From: Candidatus Gastranaerophilales bacterium
Lineage (GTDB): Bacteria; Cyanobacteriota; Vampirovibrionia; Gastranaerophilales; Gastranaerophilaceae
Length of the DNA stretch: 64,000 nucleotides
Assembly (NCBI GenBank): GCA_944324825.1
Contig: CALUXU010000001.1
Span: forward strand, 62,001 to 126,000
Direction of reading: 5' to 3'
Positions 1-6,832 of the stretch are shown in pieces (position 1 is the first letter of the stretch; every line of letters begins with the position of its first letter). The position numbers and the translations under genes are program-made. The notes under the pieces were generated by a model. That model was not told the origin of the DNA and ran no database searches. It saw nothing but the letters and a program-made list of their open reading frames with translations.

Positions 1-2
1 AA

Positions 3-533
3 AAATATAATAACGATATTGCAGTGATTTGGATTGATGCACATCCGGATATAACTTTGCCTGAAGATAAAACATATAACGGATACCATGCGATGGCAGT
101 AACCGCAATAATGGGTAAAGGTGACAAAGGTATAATTTCAACTCTTCCGGCACAAATTACCCCTGATAAAATTTTATTTGTCGGCTTAAGAGATTGGGAA
201 CGAGAAGAAATAAAGAAACGTCAAAAAGAATATAATATGAAACATCTAACCCCTGATGAAGTATCAGAAAACAGTTCTAAAATACTTGAATGGATTAAAA
301 ACACAGGTGTCAAACATGTTGTAATACATTTTGATATGGATGTTTTAGAACCGAATGAAATTATCCCCGCAGTAGGAGTTGTTCCTGACGGAATGAAAAT
401 TAATGAAGTAATTAGAGTTATAAATGATATTTCAAAAGAGTACGACATTGCAGGTTTAACAGTTGCAGAACCAATGCCGAGAATAGCAATAAAATTAAGA
501 AATATGCTCAAACAACTGCCTCTAATGGATTAA
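3..533 (+). CDS. Arginase/agmatinase-family ureohydrolase (5' truncated by window edge)
   Basis: The reading frame is open to the first base, so the true start lies outside the window; the GTG at 24 is internal and codes for Val before WIDAHPD. Two metal-binding signatures of the ureohydrolase (arginase, agmatinase, formimidoglutamase) fold are visible: D-A-H-P-D near the start of the visible part and F-D-M-D-V-L-E-P near residue 105, where the family usually reads F-D-V-D-x-x-D-P. The C-terminal part fits the end of the fold. Members hydrolyse guanidino compounds to urea with two Mn ions in the cytoplasm. Substrate cannot be told from this fragment, and the DP-to-EP change at the second motif hints at a divergent member. 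The N-terminal quarter to third is missing. Confidence 0.8.
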   Translation, partial: KYNNDIAVIWIDAHPDITLPEDKTYNGYHAMAVTAIMGKGDKGIISTLPAQITPDKILFVGLRDWEREEIKKRQKEYNMKHLTPDEVSENSSKILEWIKNTGVKHVVIHFDMDVLEPNEIIPAVGVVPDGMKINEVIRVINDISKEYDIAGLTVAEPMPRIAIKLRNMLKQLPLMD

Positions 534-632
534 TTATTTATATAACCTTTTTAATAAAAGCCTCCTGCTATTCTGTAAAATAGCAGATGGTTTGATGATT
601 TGGAGATACTTTGCAAACTAACATTTAGTATT

Positions 633-652
633 ATTGGGCAAACATGCCCAAT
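633..652. repeat. Perfect palindrome, GTTGGGCA/TGCCCAAC-type intergenic element
   Basis: An 8-bp perfect inverted repeat (ATTGGGCA, 4-nt loop, TGCCCAAT). Degenerate relatives occur in other gaps: AGTTGAGCT...AGCCCAACT near 1284-1304 and GTTAGGCA...TGCCCAAC near 9124-9143. No T-run follows, so it is not an obvious intrinsic terminator. It probably belongs to a small dispersed palindromic repeat family. Confidence 0.5.
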
Positions 653-720
653 CGACAATTAAAGCTCCCCTCAAAAACCTACAAGCTACAACCTTAAATT
701 AATGTTATAAATTATAGTTT

Positions 721-1206
721 TTAAGCATTAAAAATTTTTCGAATATCTTCTGGAGCAGCTTTTTCCATCTTTTTTTGTTTTAAAACGTTTAGTTGGTAAA
801 TAGCATCTTCTTCTGCCCATTTTATATTCAAATCTAAAGCCGATTTAGGTGAAAATGCATTCGCCAGCTCTTGGTAATCTAAGTGATATGACATTCTACT
901 TTTGTTATAAGAACAAACACTTCGTCCACGTGGAATAATATTTTTTGCATTATATAATTTATCAATATTTGGGCTGGATATTATTATTTCTTCTTCCCCA
1001 GGATAGTAATATGGTTTTAAGTCTAGTAATGTAGGTAACCCATCATTTTTAATTTTTTTGATATATTGCAAATGTTCTTGTGTGATTAATGAACGGTTTG
1101 CTGTTTCTACTAAAGCTTCTTGCAATTTTGAAGAAAATCGAGTTCCAAAATTAGTTTTTTGGTTATTGTCAGAAATTGCCATGTTATTGTTGCATTGAAT
1201 TCTCAT
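721..1206 (-). CDS. Hypothetical protein with N-terminal NFG motif
   Basis: A 161-residue soluble protein I do not recognise. It has no signal peptide or membrane segment. Residues about 18-26 read K-T-N-F-G-T-R-F, a variant of the F-x-G tag seen near the N-terminus of several other proteins in this window. The C-terminal third is charged and helical (EEDAIYQLNVLKQKK). The start is supported by AAAGGA upstream of the ATG on the minus strand. The bipartite element at 1234-1263 (AGCAAAAAAA, 12 nt, TTTAAAAT) sits 57 nt upstream, as for other lineage-specific genes here. It stands alone between the arginase-family gene and the tRNA locus. Function unknown. Confidence 0.6.
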   Translation of the reverse strand: MRIQCNNNMAISDNNQKTNFGTRFSSKLQEALVETANRSLITQEHLQYIKKIKNDGLPTLLDLKPYYYPGEEEIIISSPNIDKLYNAKNIIPRGRSVCSYNKSRMSYHLDYQELANAFSPKSALDLNIKWAEEDAIYQLNVLKQKKMEKAAPEDIRKIFNA

Positions 1207-1233
1207 TAAATTTTATTCCTTTCGTATCTATTC

Positions 1234-1263
1234 ATTTTAAAATACGTAAATATTTTTTTTGCT
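1234..1263 (-). promoter_or_regulatory. Candidate bipartite promoter (AGCAA / TTTAAAAT)
   Basis: Read on the minus strand: AGCAAAAAAA (1263-1254), 12 nt, TTTAAAAT (1241-1234). The spacing matches the GGCAATTTTT-N12-ACTTTATA elements upstream of the genes at 19221, 31060 and 31650. The AT-rich context lowers the information content of this copy. Confidence 0.4.
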
Positions 1264-1420
1264 ATATTTATTCAAATAATCGTAGTTCAGTAGTTGAGCT
1301 TTCAGCCCAACTATAAACATCAGTATGTTTTAGATAATTATGCCGGGACTAAAATATCAAGAATTAATTATTGCCAGTATTGGATTTCTACATTTTAAAC
1401 CTGACGATTTTATTGAATTT

Positions 1421-1517
1421 GAGAGGTAAGAACCTTAGAATTTTCTTTGAAAATTCGTGGTTCGAATCCCTAATAAAAAAAACTCCCCGAAGGAAGTTTT
1501 TTAATATGGGCCCGGAG
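1421..1517. repeat. 97-bp direct repeat, copy A (tRNA 3' end plus terminator)
   Basis: Identical by eye to 1553-1649. On the minus strand the unit holds the last bases of the tRNA acceptor side (CTCCGGGCCC), a UUCG-loop terminator and a tRNA-T-arm-like GATTCGAA fragment. Copy A has lost the rest of the tRNA, so it is a decayed partial duplication of the tRNA 3' region. Confidence 0.85.
1473..1502 (-). terminator. UUCG-loop intrinsic terminator (duplicate copy)
   Basis: On the minus strand: AACTTCC, TTCG loop, GGGAGTT, then a run of T. It is the copy-A duplicate of the tRNA terminator, 132 bp further along. Confidence 0.7.
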
Positions 1518-1552
1518 ACTCTGCCGAGCAAAACAATTAAGTATTGTTTTGC

Positions 1553-1649
1553 GAGAGGTAAGAACCTTAGAATTTTCTTTGAAAATTCGTGGTTCGAATC
1601 CCTAATAAAAAAAACTCCCCGAAGGAAGTTTTTTAATATGGGCCCGGAG
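1553..1649. repeat. 97-bp direct repeat, copy B
   Basis: Second copy of 1421-1517, offset 132 bp. This copy is continuous with the intact tRNA gene and carries its 3' end and terminator. Confidence 0.85.
1605..1634 (-). terminator. Intrinsic terminator of the tRNA gene
   Basis: On the minus strand, directly after the tRNA: stem AACTTCC/GGGAGTT with one G-U pair, UUCG tetraloop, then about eight T. The stem and flanking A-run also allow weak termination in the other direction. Confidence 0.85.
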
Positions 1650-1710
1650 GGATTCGAACCCACGACCAAAGGATTATGAGTCCTCTGCGCTACCGCTGCG
1701 CCACAGGCCC
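1639..1710 (-). tRNA. tRNA-Met (anticodon CAU), elongator-type
   Basis: On the minus strand the sequence folds as a cloverleaf: acceptor GGGCCTG pairs with CGGGCCC (one U-G), D-stem GCGC/GCGC, anticodon stem GAGGA/TCCTT with loop CTCATAA (anticodon CAT), T-loop TTCGAAT, discriminator A. The T-stem has one U-U mismatch (GTGGG/CCCTC). CCA is not encoded. It lacks the C1-A72 mismatch and GGG anticodon-stem pairs of an initiator, so it is an elongator Met tRNA, or possibly tRNA-Ile2 with lysidine, which also reads CAT in DNA. Confidence 0.88.
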
Positions 1711-1720
1711 GTGACGACTT
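1700..1720. repeat. 21-bp direct repeat, tRNA 5' end (intact copy)
   Basis: This 21-bp stretch (first eleven bases of the tRNA plus 10 bp of 5' flank) recurs exactly at 1810-1830, offset 110 bp. Confidence 0.9.
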
Positions 1721-1809
1721 ATTTATTATATCACGAACTCCGGCTTGCGGTAGCGTTCCGCTACCTTTCCTCTCCTCGGAAGATACTTAATCTTCCTCGT
1801 CGGCAGAGT

Positions 1810-1830
1810 GCCACAGGCCCGTGACGACTT
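1810..1830. repeat. 21-bp direct repeat, orphan tRNA 5' end
   Basis: Copy of 1700-1720 with the tRNA body missing. Beyond it the sequence continues into the terminal inverted repeat at 1800-1809. Confidence 0.9.
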
Positions 1831-1927
1831 TTTCAGAGTTATTCACCCCGTACGATTAAGTCTAACATCTAATAAATCTAAAATCAAGCTGTTTATTTTA
1901 ACTATTATTCTAAGTATAATTATTTAT

Positions 1928-3007
1928 ATGAAAATACTTAACCTTGAACTTAAAAATTACAGAAATTGTAAGAATATTTGTCTGGATTTAACTTCAGATA
2001 AAATACTCATTATAGGGAAAAACGCTCAAGGAAAAACAAACATACTCGAAAGTATTTATTTCTTATCACAGCTCAAATCACCAAGAACGTCAAACATAAA
2101 AGAATTAGTAAAATTTGAAAATTCGTTCTTTGAAATTTCTGCAGTAATTAACAAAGCTGACACCAATATTGATATGTCAATTACTTATGAAAATTCAAAA
2201 AAAACACTTAAACTAAACAGCCTGAAAACAAATCAAAAAAATTTTAAAACAACATTAAAAACTGTACTATTTTCAACAGAAGATTTATTGCTCCTAAGAG
2301 GAGCTCCGCAAGACAGAAGAAACTGGATTGACAGAGCAATATCTCAAATATACCCGGCCTATGATGAAAGACTGAGTAAATATGAAAAAATTAAAACGCA
2401 GAAAAATAATCTTCTAAAATTACCGGAAATAAATTTTGATTTACTTGATGTATACAATCACCAAATGGTCATAACCGGCTCGAATATAATTCTTCTAAGA
2501 CAAAAATTTCTTAAAGAACTCAGAGAACATGCCGTTTTAAAACACCAAAATATAGCGGAATACGAAAATTTTGATATTAAATACAGTGTTCCGTTTGAAA
2601 ATATTGAAGAAATTGCAAAATATCTGGAGGAAGAGTTAACAGAGAGAAAACAAGAAGAAATTGCAAGAAAACAAGCATGTGTCGGACCGCATAGGGATGA
2701 TATCTTATTTTATATAAATAACAATGATGCAACTAAATACGCGTCACAAGGACAACAAAGAACCGTCGTTCTAGCACTTAAACTTGCAGAAATAAATTTA
2801 ATTAAAGAAAAAATCGGAGAATCCCCGGTTTTATTACTGGATGATGTCCTGGCAGAACTTGATGATATAAGACAAAATTATCTTTTAAAATCTATTGAGA
2901 ATGATACCCAAACTATTATTACATCAGTCGATACGCTGCTATTTGATGACAAATTTTTAGACGGTGTAAAAATATACAACATAAAAGATGGATCAATAAT
3001 ACAATAA
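1928..3007 (+). CDS. recF: DNA replication and repair protein RecF
   Basis: ABC-type ATPase that loads RecA at gaps with RecO and RecR. With the ATG at 1928 the protein is 359 residues, the usual length, and starts in the family style (MKILNLELKNYRN). Walker A G-K-N-A-Q-G-K-T lies at residues 30-37; the ABC signature S-Q-G-Q-Q-R-T and Walker B V-L-L-L-D-D-V-L-A-E-L-D lie in the C-terminal third. The frame is open 40 codons further upstream, but that part reads through tRNA debris, so I reject the longer start. No clear Shine-Dalgarno is seen. recF is not next to dnaA here, which is at 15.5 kb. Confidence 0.93.
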   Translation: MKILNLELKNYRNCKNICLDLTSDKILIIGKNAQGKTNILESIYFLSQLKSPRTSNIKELVKFENSFFEISAVINKADTNIDMSITYENSKKTLKLNSLKTNQKNFKTTLKTVLFSTEDLLLLRGAPQDRRNWIDRAISQIYPAYDERLSKYEKIKTQKNNLLKLPEINFDLLDVYNHQMVITGSNIILLRQKFLKELREHAVLKHQNIAEYENFDIKYSVPFENIEEIAKYLEEELTERKQEEIARKQACVGPHRDDILFYINNNDATKYASQGQQRTVVLALKLAEINLIKEKIGESPVLLLDDVLAELDDIRQNYLLKSIENDTQTIITSVDTLLFDDKFLDGVKIYNIKDGSIIQ

Positions 3008-3107
3008 GTATTTTTTTTTCTTAAGTAAATTTTCACAAATTTATGTAAATTTTTTAGATTTCAAATTATGTTCGTGGTATATTTATTTATTATATAAAGT
3101 ATGGGGA

Positions 3108-5039
3108 TTGGGGTTGTTGGACTCTTTCAACATAAAAAAAAGAATAGTCGGAGTATTATTGCTCATCTGGGTACTTTTGTGTACTCCAGTTTGTAGTGCA
3201 AAAGTAATAATAAAGACCAAAGACAACAGCAATCCCGAGAAAATAATTCCTGCAGTTGAAATGGAAGAAACTAAACCAACCGCAGTAAAGTACATTAATG
3301 ACATTCAAGTCATAGGCGCCAATGCAGTTACCTCAAATTATATTTTATCCAAATTCAATCTCCATAAAGGCGACGTCTACAATACTGAATCTATTCAGGA
3401 AGGTTTAAAATCTTTATATCAACTAGGATTCTTCACAGACAGAATGAAAGCCGTTCCGGTTTATAATAGTGATGGAACGGTTAATCTTAAACTTGTAGTT
3501 GAAGAAAACCTGCCAATAACAAACGTCACGATTGAAGGGAACACAGTTGTATCAACTGAAGAATTGATGCAATATTTCTTACCTTTAATCGGTCAGCCTC
3601 AAAATATTGGCAAAATTAACGATGCAATCGAACAGGTAAACGACTGCTACAATTCCAAAGGGTATATTCTGGCCAGAGTAAGTGCAATATCTGACGACCC
3701 TGACGGCACTATTAATGTTGAAATTGTTGAGGGAACCATTAATAAAATTATGATTTCCGGAAACAAAAAGACTAAAGATTACGTTATCACAAGAAATATC
3801 CTGACTGAACCCGGAACTGTTTACAATGATGACGTACTAAAAAAAGATCTGGTACGATTATACTCGACCCAAGCATTTAAAAATGTCGACAGAAATATTG
3901 AAGTTTGCGAAGATGACCCGACAAAATTTAATGTAACCATTAACGTTGAAGAGCAAAGAACAGCAACAATATCTCTCGGCGGCGGTCTTGATTCTCATAC
4001 CGGTGCATTTGGTTCTGTTGGTATAAGTGACAACAATTTCAGAGGACTTAATCAAAGAGTGGGAATTAACGGTTTAGTCGGGTCAGGTATCATCATGAGT
4101 GACTCAACTATCAAAGACTATATGAACATTCAAGGGGAATTAAGCTTCTTTGAACCATACTTTTTAAATGCTGATAATTCGCTTATGAGTAAATTATTCT
4201 ATAGGAGTTTAGGAAGTTACCAGGTACCGCTTGCAGTTGAAGAACGTTTTGGTATTGAAGCAACTATAGGACACAAAATTAAGAGAAACGAACACCTTTC
4301 ATCAACACTTTCATTCGGACTTGAAAAAATTAATGTAATGGAGGGTGACAGACACAGAATTGAAGGAATGTATGCTGCAAAAGGTTTAGATATTGCAGAA
4401 CGTGCAAAACAACTTGAAGGCGGGATTTTCTTCAATGTAAGTCCCGGGTTAGTCTACGATACACGAGATTCTGCACTTAACCCTAGAAACGGTATTTTAG
4501 CCACTGCAAGGTATGATGAGGCATTCTGTTTGAATGGATTCAGCAAAACAAACGGGAAATTATCCGGTATGGTAAAAAAATATGTACCAATAATGAAATT
4601 TTCTTCATTATCATTCACTGCGAGAGCCGGAGGCAAGATTCACGGCGACGATATGCCTGAAGTTATGGCATACAGACTTGGCGGTCCTTATACTATAAGA
4701 GGTTACAAAGTTAACGGGGTTGGTACAGGTGATGCTTTTGTTATGGGTTCCGTAGAATTAGCAACTCCCGTGTTCTTTTTAGATAGATTAAAAGCTAGTT
4801 TCTTTAAAAACCTTCGCTTGACATTCTTTGTTGACGCAGGTAAAGTATTTAGACCGTACGTTACAGATGAACTTTATGACCGACCAATGCAAGCAATTAC
4901 GGCAGGTGTTGGGTTAAAACTTTATATTCCGGGGGTTGGCCCGCTATCAGTTGATTACGGTATTCCTATCACTAATCCTGGAGAATACGGAAATCCTGGC
5001 GGTTACTTCACTTTCGGTGTTGGTGACTTGATGTATTAA
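3108..5039 (+). CDS. bamA: Outer-membrane assembly factor BamA/Omp85
   Basis: Inserts beta-barrel proteins into the outer membrane. A signal peptide (hydrophobic RIVGVLLLIWVLLC, then A at about residue 30) leads to three POTRA domains at roughly residues 65-135, 137-212 and 215-290, each with a G-N/A-x-x-(V/T) start, and then a 16-strand-type barrel to the C-terminus. The conserved barrel motif appears as G-G-P-Y-T-I-R-G-Y. Three POTRAs rather than five is the cyanobacterial/plastid arrangement. The start is a TTG: 3108 is the longest option, but 3114 or 3117 sits better behind the GGGGA at 3103. It is followed 18 nt later by ompH/skp, the usual pairing. Confidence 0.92.
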   Translation: MGLLDSFNIKKRIVGVLLLIWVLLCTPVCSAKVIIKTKDNSNPEKIIPAVEMEETKPTAVKYINDIQVIGANAVTSNYILSKFNLHKGDVYNTESIQEGLKSLYQLGFFTDRMKAVPVYNSDGTVNLKLVVEENLPITNVTIEGNTVVSTEELMQYFLPLIGQPQNIGKINDAIEQVNDCYNSKGYILARVSAISDDPDGTINVEIVEGTINKIMISGNKKTKDYVITRNILTEPGTVYNDDVLKKDLVRLYSTQAFKNVDRNIEVCEDDPTKFNVTINVEEQRTATISLGGGLDSHTGAFGSVGISDNNFRGLNQRVGINGLVGSGIIMSDSTIKDYMNIQGELSFFEPYFLNADNSLMSKLFYRSLGSYQVPLAVEERFGIEATIGHKIKRNEHLSSTLSFGLEKINVMEGDRHRIEGMYAAKGLDIAERAKQLEGGIFFNVSPGLVYDTRDSALNPRNGILATARYDEAFCLNGFSKTNGKLSGMVKKYVPIMKFSSLSFTARAGGKIHGDDMPEVMAYRLGGPYTIRGYKVNGVGTGDAFVMGSVELATPVFFLDRLKASFFKNLRLTFFVDAGKVFRPYVTDELYDRPMQAITAGVGLKLYIPGVGPLSVDYGIPITNPGEYGNPGGYFTFGVGDLMY

Positions 5040-5057
5040 TTATTAAGGAGAAATATT

Positions 5058-5507
5058 ATGAAAAAACTGAAACTTTTAGCGATTACTTTTTTAATGGTAT
5101 TATCAACATCAAACATCTCTTTTGCAGAAGGATTAGGCTATATTGATTACCAAAGAGTAGTAGAATCAACACCGTTTGCAAGAGATGCGATGAAATCTCT
5201 TGATTCAAAAGCTCTTGAATTGCAACAATATTTAGTTGACAAAGAAAAAGAATACAAAGCAATAGATACTCCTATCCAAAAGAAAAATTTTCAAGATAAG
5301 GTAGCTAACGATTTTAAAGCTAAAGAAACTGCATACTTAAAACAAAAAGCAAAAAGTGAAAACGAAATATTTGAAAAAATAAAAGCTGCTGCAAATGATA
5401 TCATGGTAGAACATAAATTAACTGCCGTTATTAGTGATAGAGCTGTTTTTGTAGGCGGTATGGACATCACAAACTTAGTTATTGAAAGATTAAAAGGTAG
5501 TAAATAA
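5058..5507 (+). CDS. skp: Periplasmic chaperone OmpH/Skp family
   Basis: Holds unfolded outer-membrane proteins in the periplasm and delivers them to BamA. The 149-residue protein has a cleavable signal peptide (residues about 1-23, ending S-F-A) and a long charged helical region (residues about 45-110) that forms the tentacle coiled coils. Residues GYIDYQRVVESTP match the start of the family core (G-Y-I-D-x-Q-x-V). AAGGAG lies just before the ATG. It sits directly behind bamA and 2 nt ahead of the phosphorylase-like gene, so bamA-skp and the next two genes look like one transcript. Confidence 0.9.
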   Translation: MKKLKLLAITFLMVLSTSNISFAEGLGYIDYQRVVESTPFARDAMKSLDSKALELQQYLVDKEKEYKAIDTPIQKKNFQDKVANDFKAKETAYLKQKAKSENEIFEKIKAAANDIMVEHKLTAVISDRAVFVGGMDITNLVIERLKGSK

Positions 5508-5509
5508 TC

Positions 5510-6832
5510 TTGAAAATTATAGAACTAATACAAAAGAAAAAACTTGGTAAAGAGCATACTAAGGAAGAAATAAATTTTATAATTGACGCTTTAATGAATA
5601 ATACGTACGCGGATTATCAAATAAGCGCCTGGTTAATGGCTGTATATTTTCAAGGCTTAACCGAAGATGAAACAGTTTATCTGACTGATGCGCTCATACA
5701 ATCAGGAGATATTGTAAATTTTGAAGATTTGACATCCAAAATTATAGATATTCATTCAACAGGCGGAGTCGGTGATAAAATAAGTATTACATTAATTCCG
5801 CTTCTTGTTGCTGCCGGAGTACCAATTATTAAGCTTCTGGGACCTGGATTAGGTTATACTGGCGGAACTATTGATAAACTAAAATCTATCCCAGGATTTA
5901 ATACCGGTCTTGCAATTTCAGATATGATACGGCAGCTTAAAAGTATTAACGTTGCCATTTCATCAAATACACATAACATAGCACCTGCTAACAGAACTTT
6001 GCAGGCCATAAAATATACAACAAGTTTAATGGATTCTATTCCACTAATTACAGCTTCTGTTGTTGCAAAAAAAGTTGCAACAGGTGCAGGAAACATAATA
6101 ATTGACGTAAAATACGGTTCAGGTGCATCATTAAAAACAGCAGAAAAAGCTGAACAACTGGCAAATCTGATTGTTAAAGTAGGGAAAAAACTCAATAAAT
6201 CCATTACTACAGTTATTACCTCAATGGACGAACCATTAGGCAGAGCTATCGGAAATTCGATTGAAGTTATTGAAGCAATTGAATTTTTAAAAGGAAAAAA
6301 TCAAACAAGCGATTTAGCCAATTTAACTTACGAATTTGCAGCAATTGCTTTAATTAGCCTTAAAAGATACAACTCCATTGATGAAGCAAAAGAATATCTA
6401 AAATATTTAGTTACATCAGGAGCTGCACTGGATAAATTCCGACAACTCATAAAAAAACAAAAAGGAAACTGTAAGGTTCTTGATTCGTATGATATTTTTG
6501 AATTACCACAGTACAAAATCACCTGTAAAGCAGAACAAAGCGGTTTTGTTAACAGAATTGACGGTTATAAAATTGCATACGCCTGCAAATTATTAGGTGC
6601 TGTCAGAGATAAAAAGAATGATGATATCGATCGAAGCGTAGGTATATACCTTAATAAGAAAACCGGAGAATATGTAAACGAAGGTGATATATTATTCACG
6701 ATTTATGCAAATAAGCATGAAGAAATTGAACTTGTAAAAGAATATTGCTATAATGCATTTAGAATCTCAGAAAATCAAGAGCAACCAAAAAATATTGTAT
6801 ACAAAGTAATAAGGGACGACCAAAATGTTTAA
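5510..6832 (+). CDS. Divergent thymidine/pyrimidine-nucleoside phosphorylase-like protein
   Basis: Family members cleave pyrimidine nucleosides with phosphate. The 440-residue length, N-terminus (MKIIELIQKKKLGKEHTKEE), phosphate loop H-S-T-G-G-V-G-D-K, GYTGGTIDKLKSIPG block and C-terminal PYNP domain (Y-V-N-E-G-D-I-L-F) are typical. The start is TTG, fixed by homology. Key positions are altered: Lys before the His of the phosphate loop (K84 in E. coli) is Ile; the usual S-G-R-G-L-G-H is L-G-P-G-L-G-Y; by alignment, the base-contacting Tyr168 and Arg171 become Gln and Lys. Ser and Lys of S-V-V-A-K are kept. Substrate or activity may therefore differ. It overlaps the next gene by 8 nt. Confidence 0.8.
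   Translation: MKIIELIQKKKLGKEHTKEEINFIIDALMNNTYADYQISAWLMAVYFQGLTEDETVYLTDALIQSGDIVNFEDLTSKIIDIHSTGGVGDKISITLIPLLVAAGVPIIKLLGPGLGYTGGTIDKLKSIPGFNTGLAISDMIRQLKSINVAISSNTHNIAPANRTLQAIKYTTSLMDSIPLITASVVAKKVATGAGNIIIDVKYGSGASLKTAEKAEQLANLIVKVGKKLNKSITTVITSMDEPLGRAIGNSIEVIEAIEFLKGKNQTSDLANLTYEFAAIALISLKRYNSIDEAKEYLKYLVTSGAALDKFRQLIKKQKGNCKVLDSYDIFELPQYKITCKAEQSGFVNRIDGYKIAYACKLLGAVRDKKNDDIDRSVGIYLNKKTGEYVNEGDILFTIYANKHEEIELVKEYCYNAFRISENQEQPKNIVYKVIRDDQNV

Larger units (their letters stand above)
1518..1809. mobile_element. Possible MITE-like element with terminal inverted repeats, enclosing a tRNA gene
   Basis: The ends are a perfect 10-bp inverted repeat: ACTCTGCCGA at 1518-1527 and its complement at 1800-1809. 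Homology continues inward: both ends form a hairpin with the same 9-nt loop ATTAAGTAT (arms GCAAAACA/TGTTTTGC on one side, GGAAG/CTTCC on the other), followed by GAGAGG-A/T-AAG. Outside the two ends lie fragments of a second tRNA: its 5' end at 1810-1820 and its 3' end at 1511-1517. An intact tRNA(CAU) lies inside. No transposase and no clear target-site duplication is visible. A local rearrangement of a duplicated tRNA is the main alternative. Confidence 0.45.

Noticed and set aside
1371-1679. Overlapping ORFs on both strands in the tRNA repeat region
   Set aside because: They translate the 97-bp direct repeats and a tRNA gene; the repeated peptide is an artefact.
1808-1927. 40-codon N-terminal extension of RecF
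   Set aside because: It reads through tRNA and repeat sequence and the family start matches the ATG at 1928.
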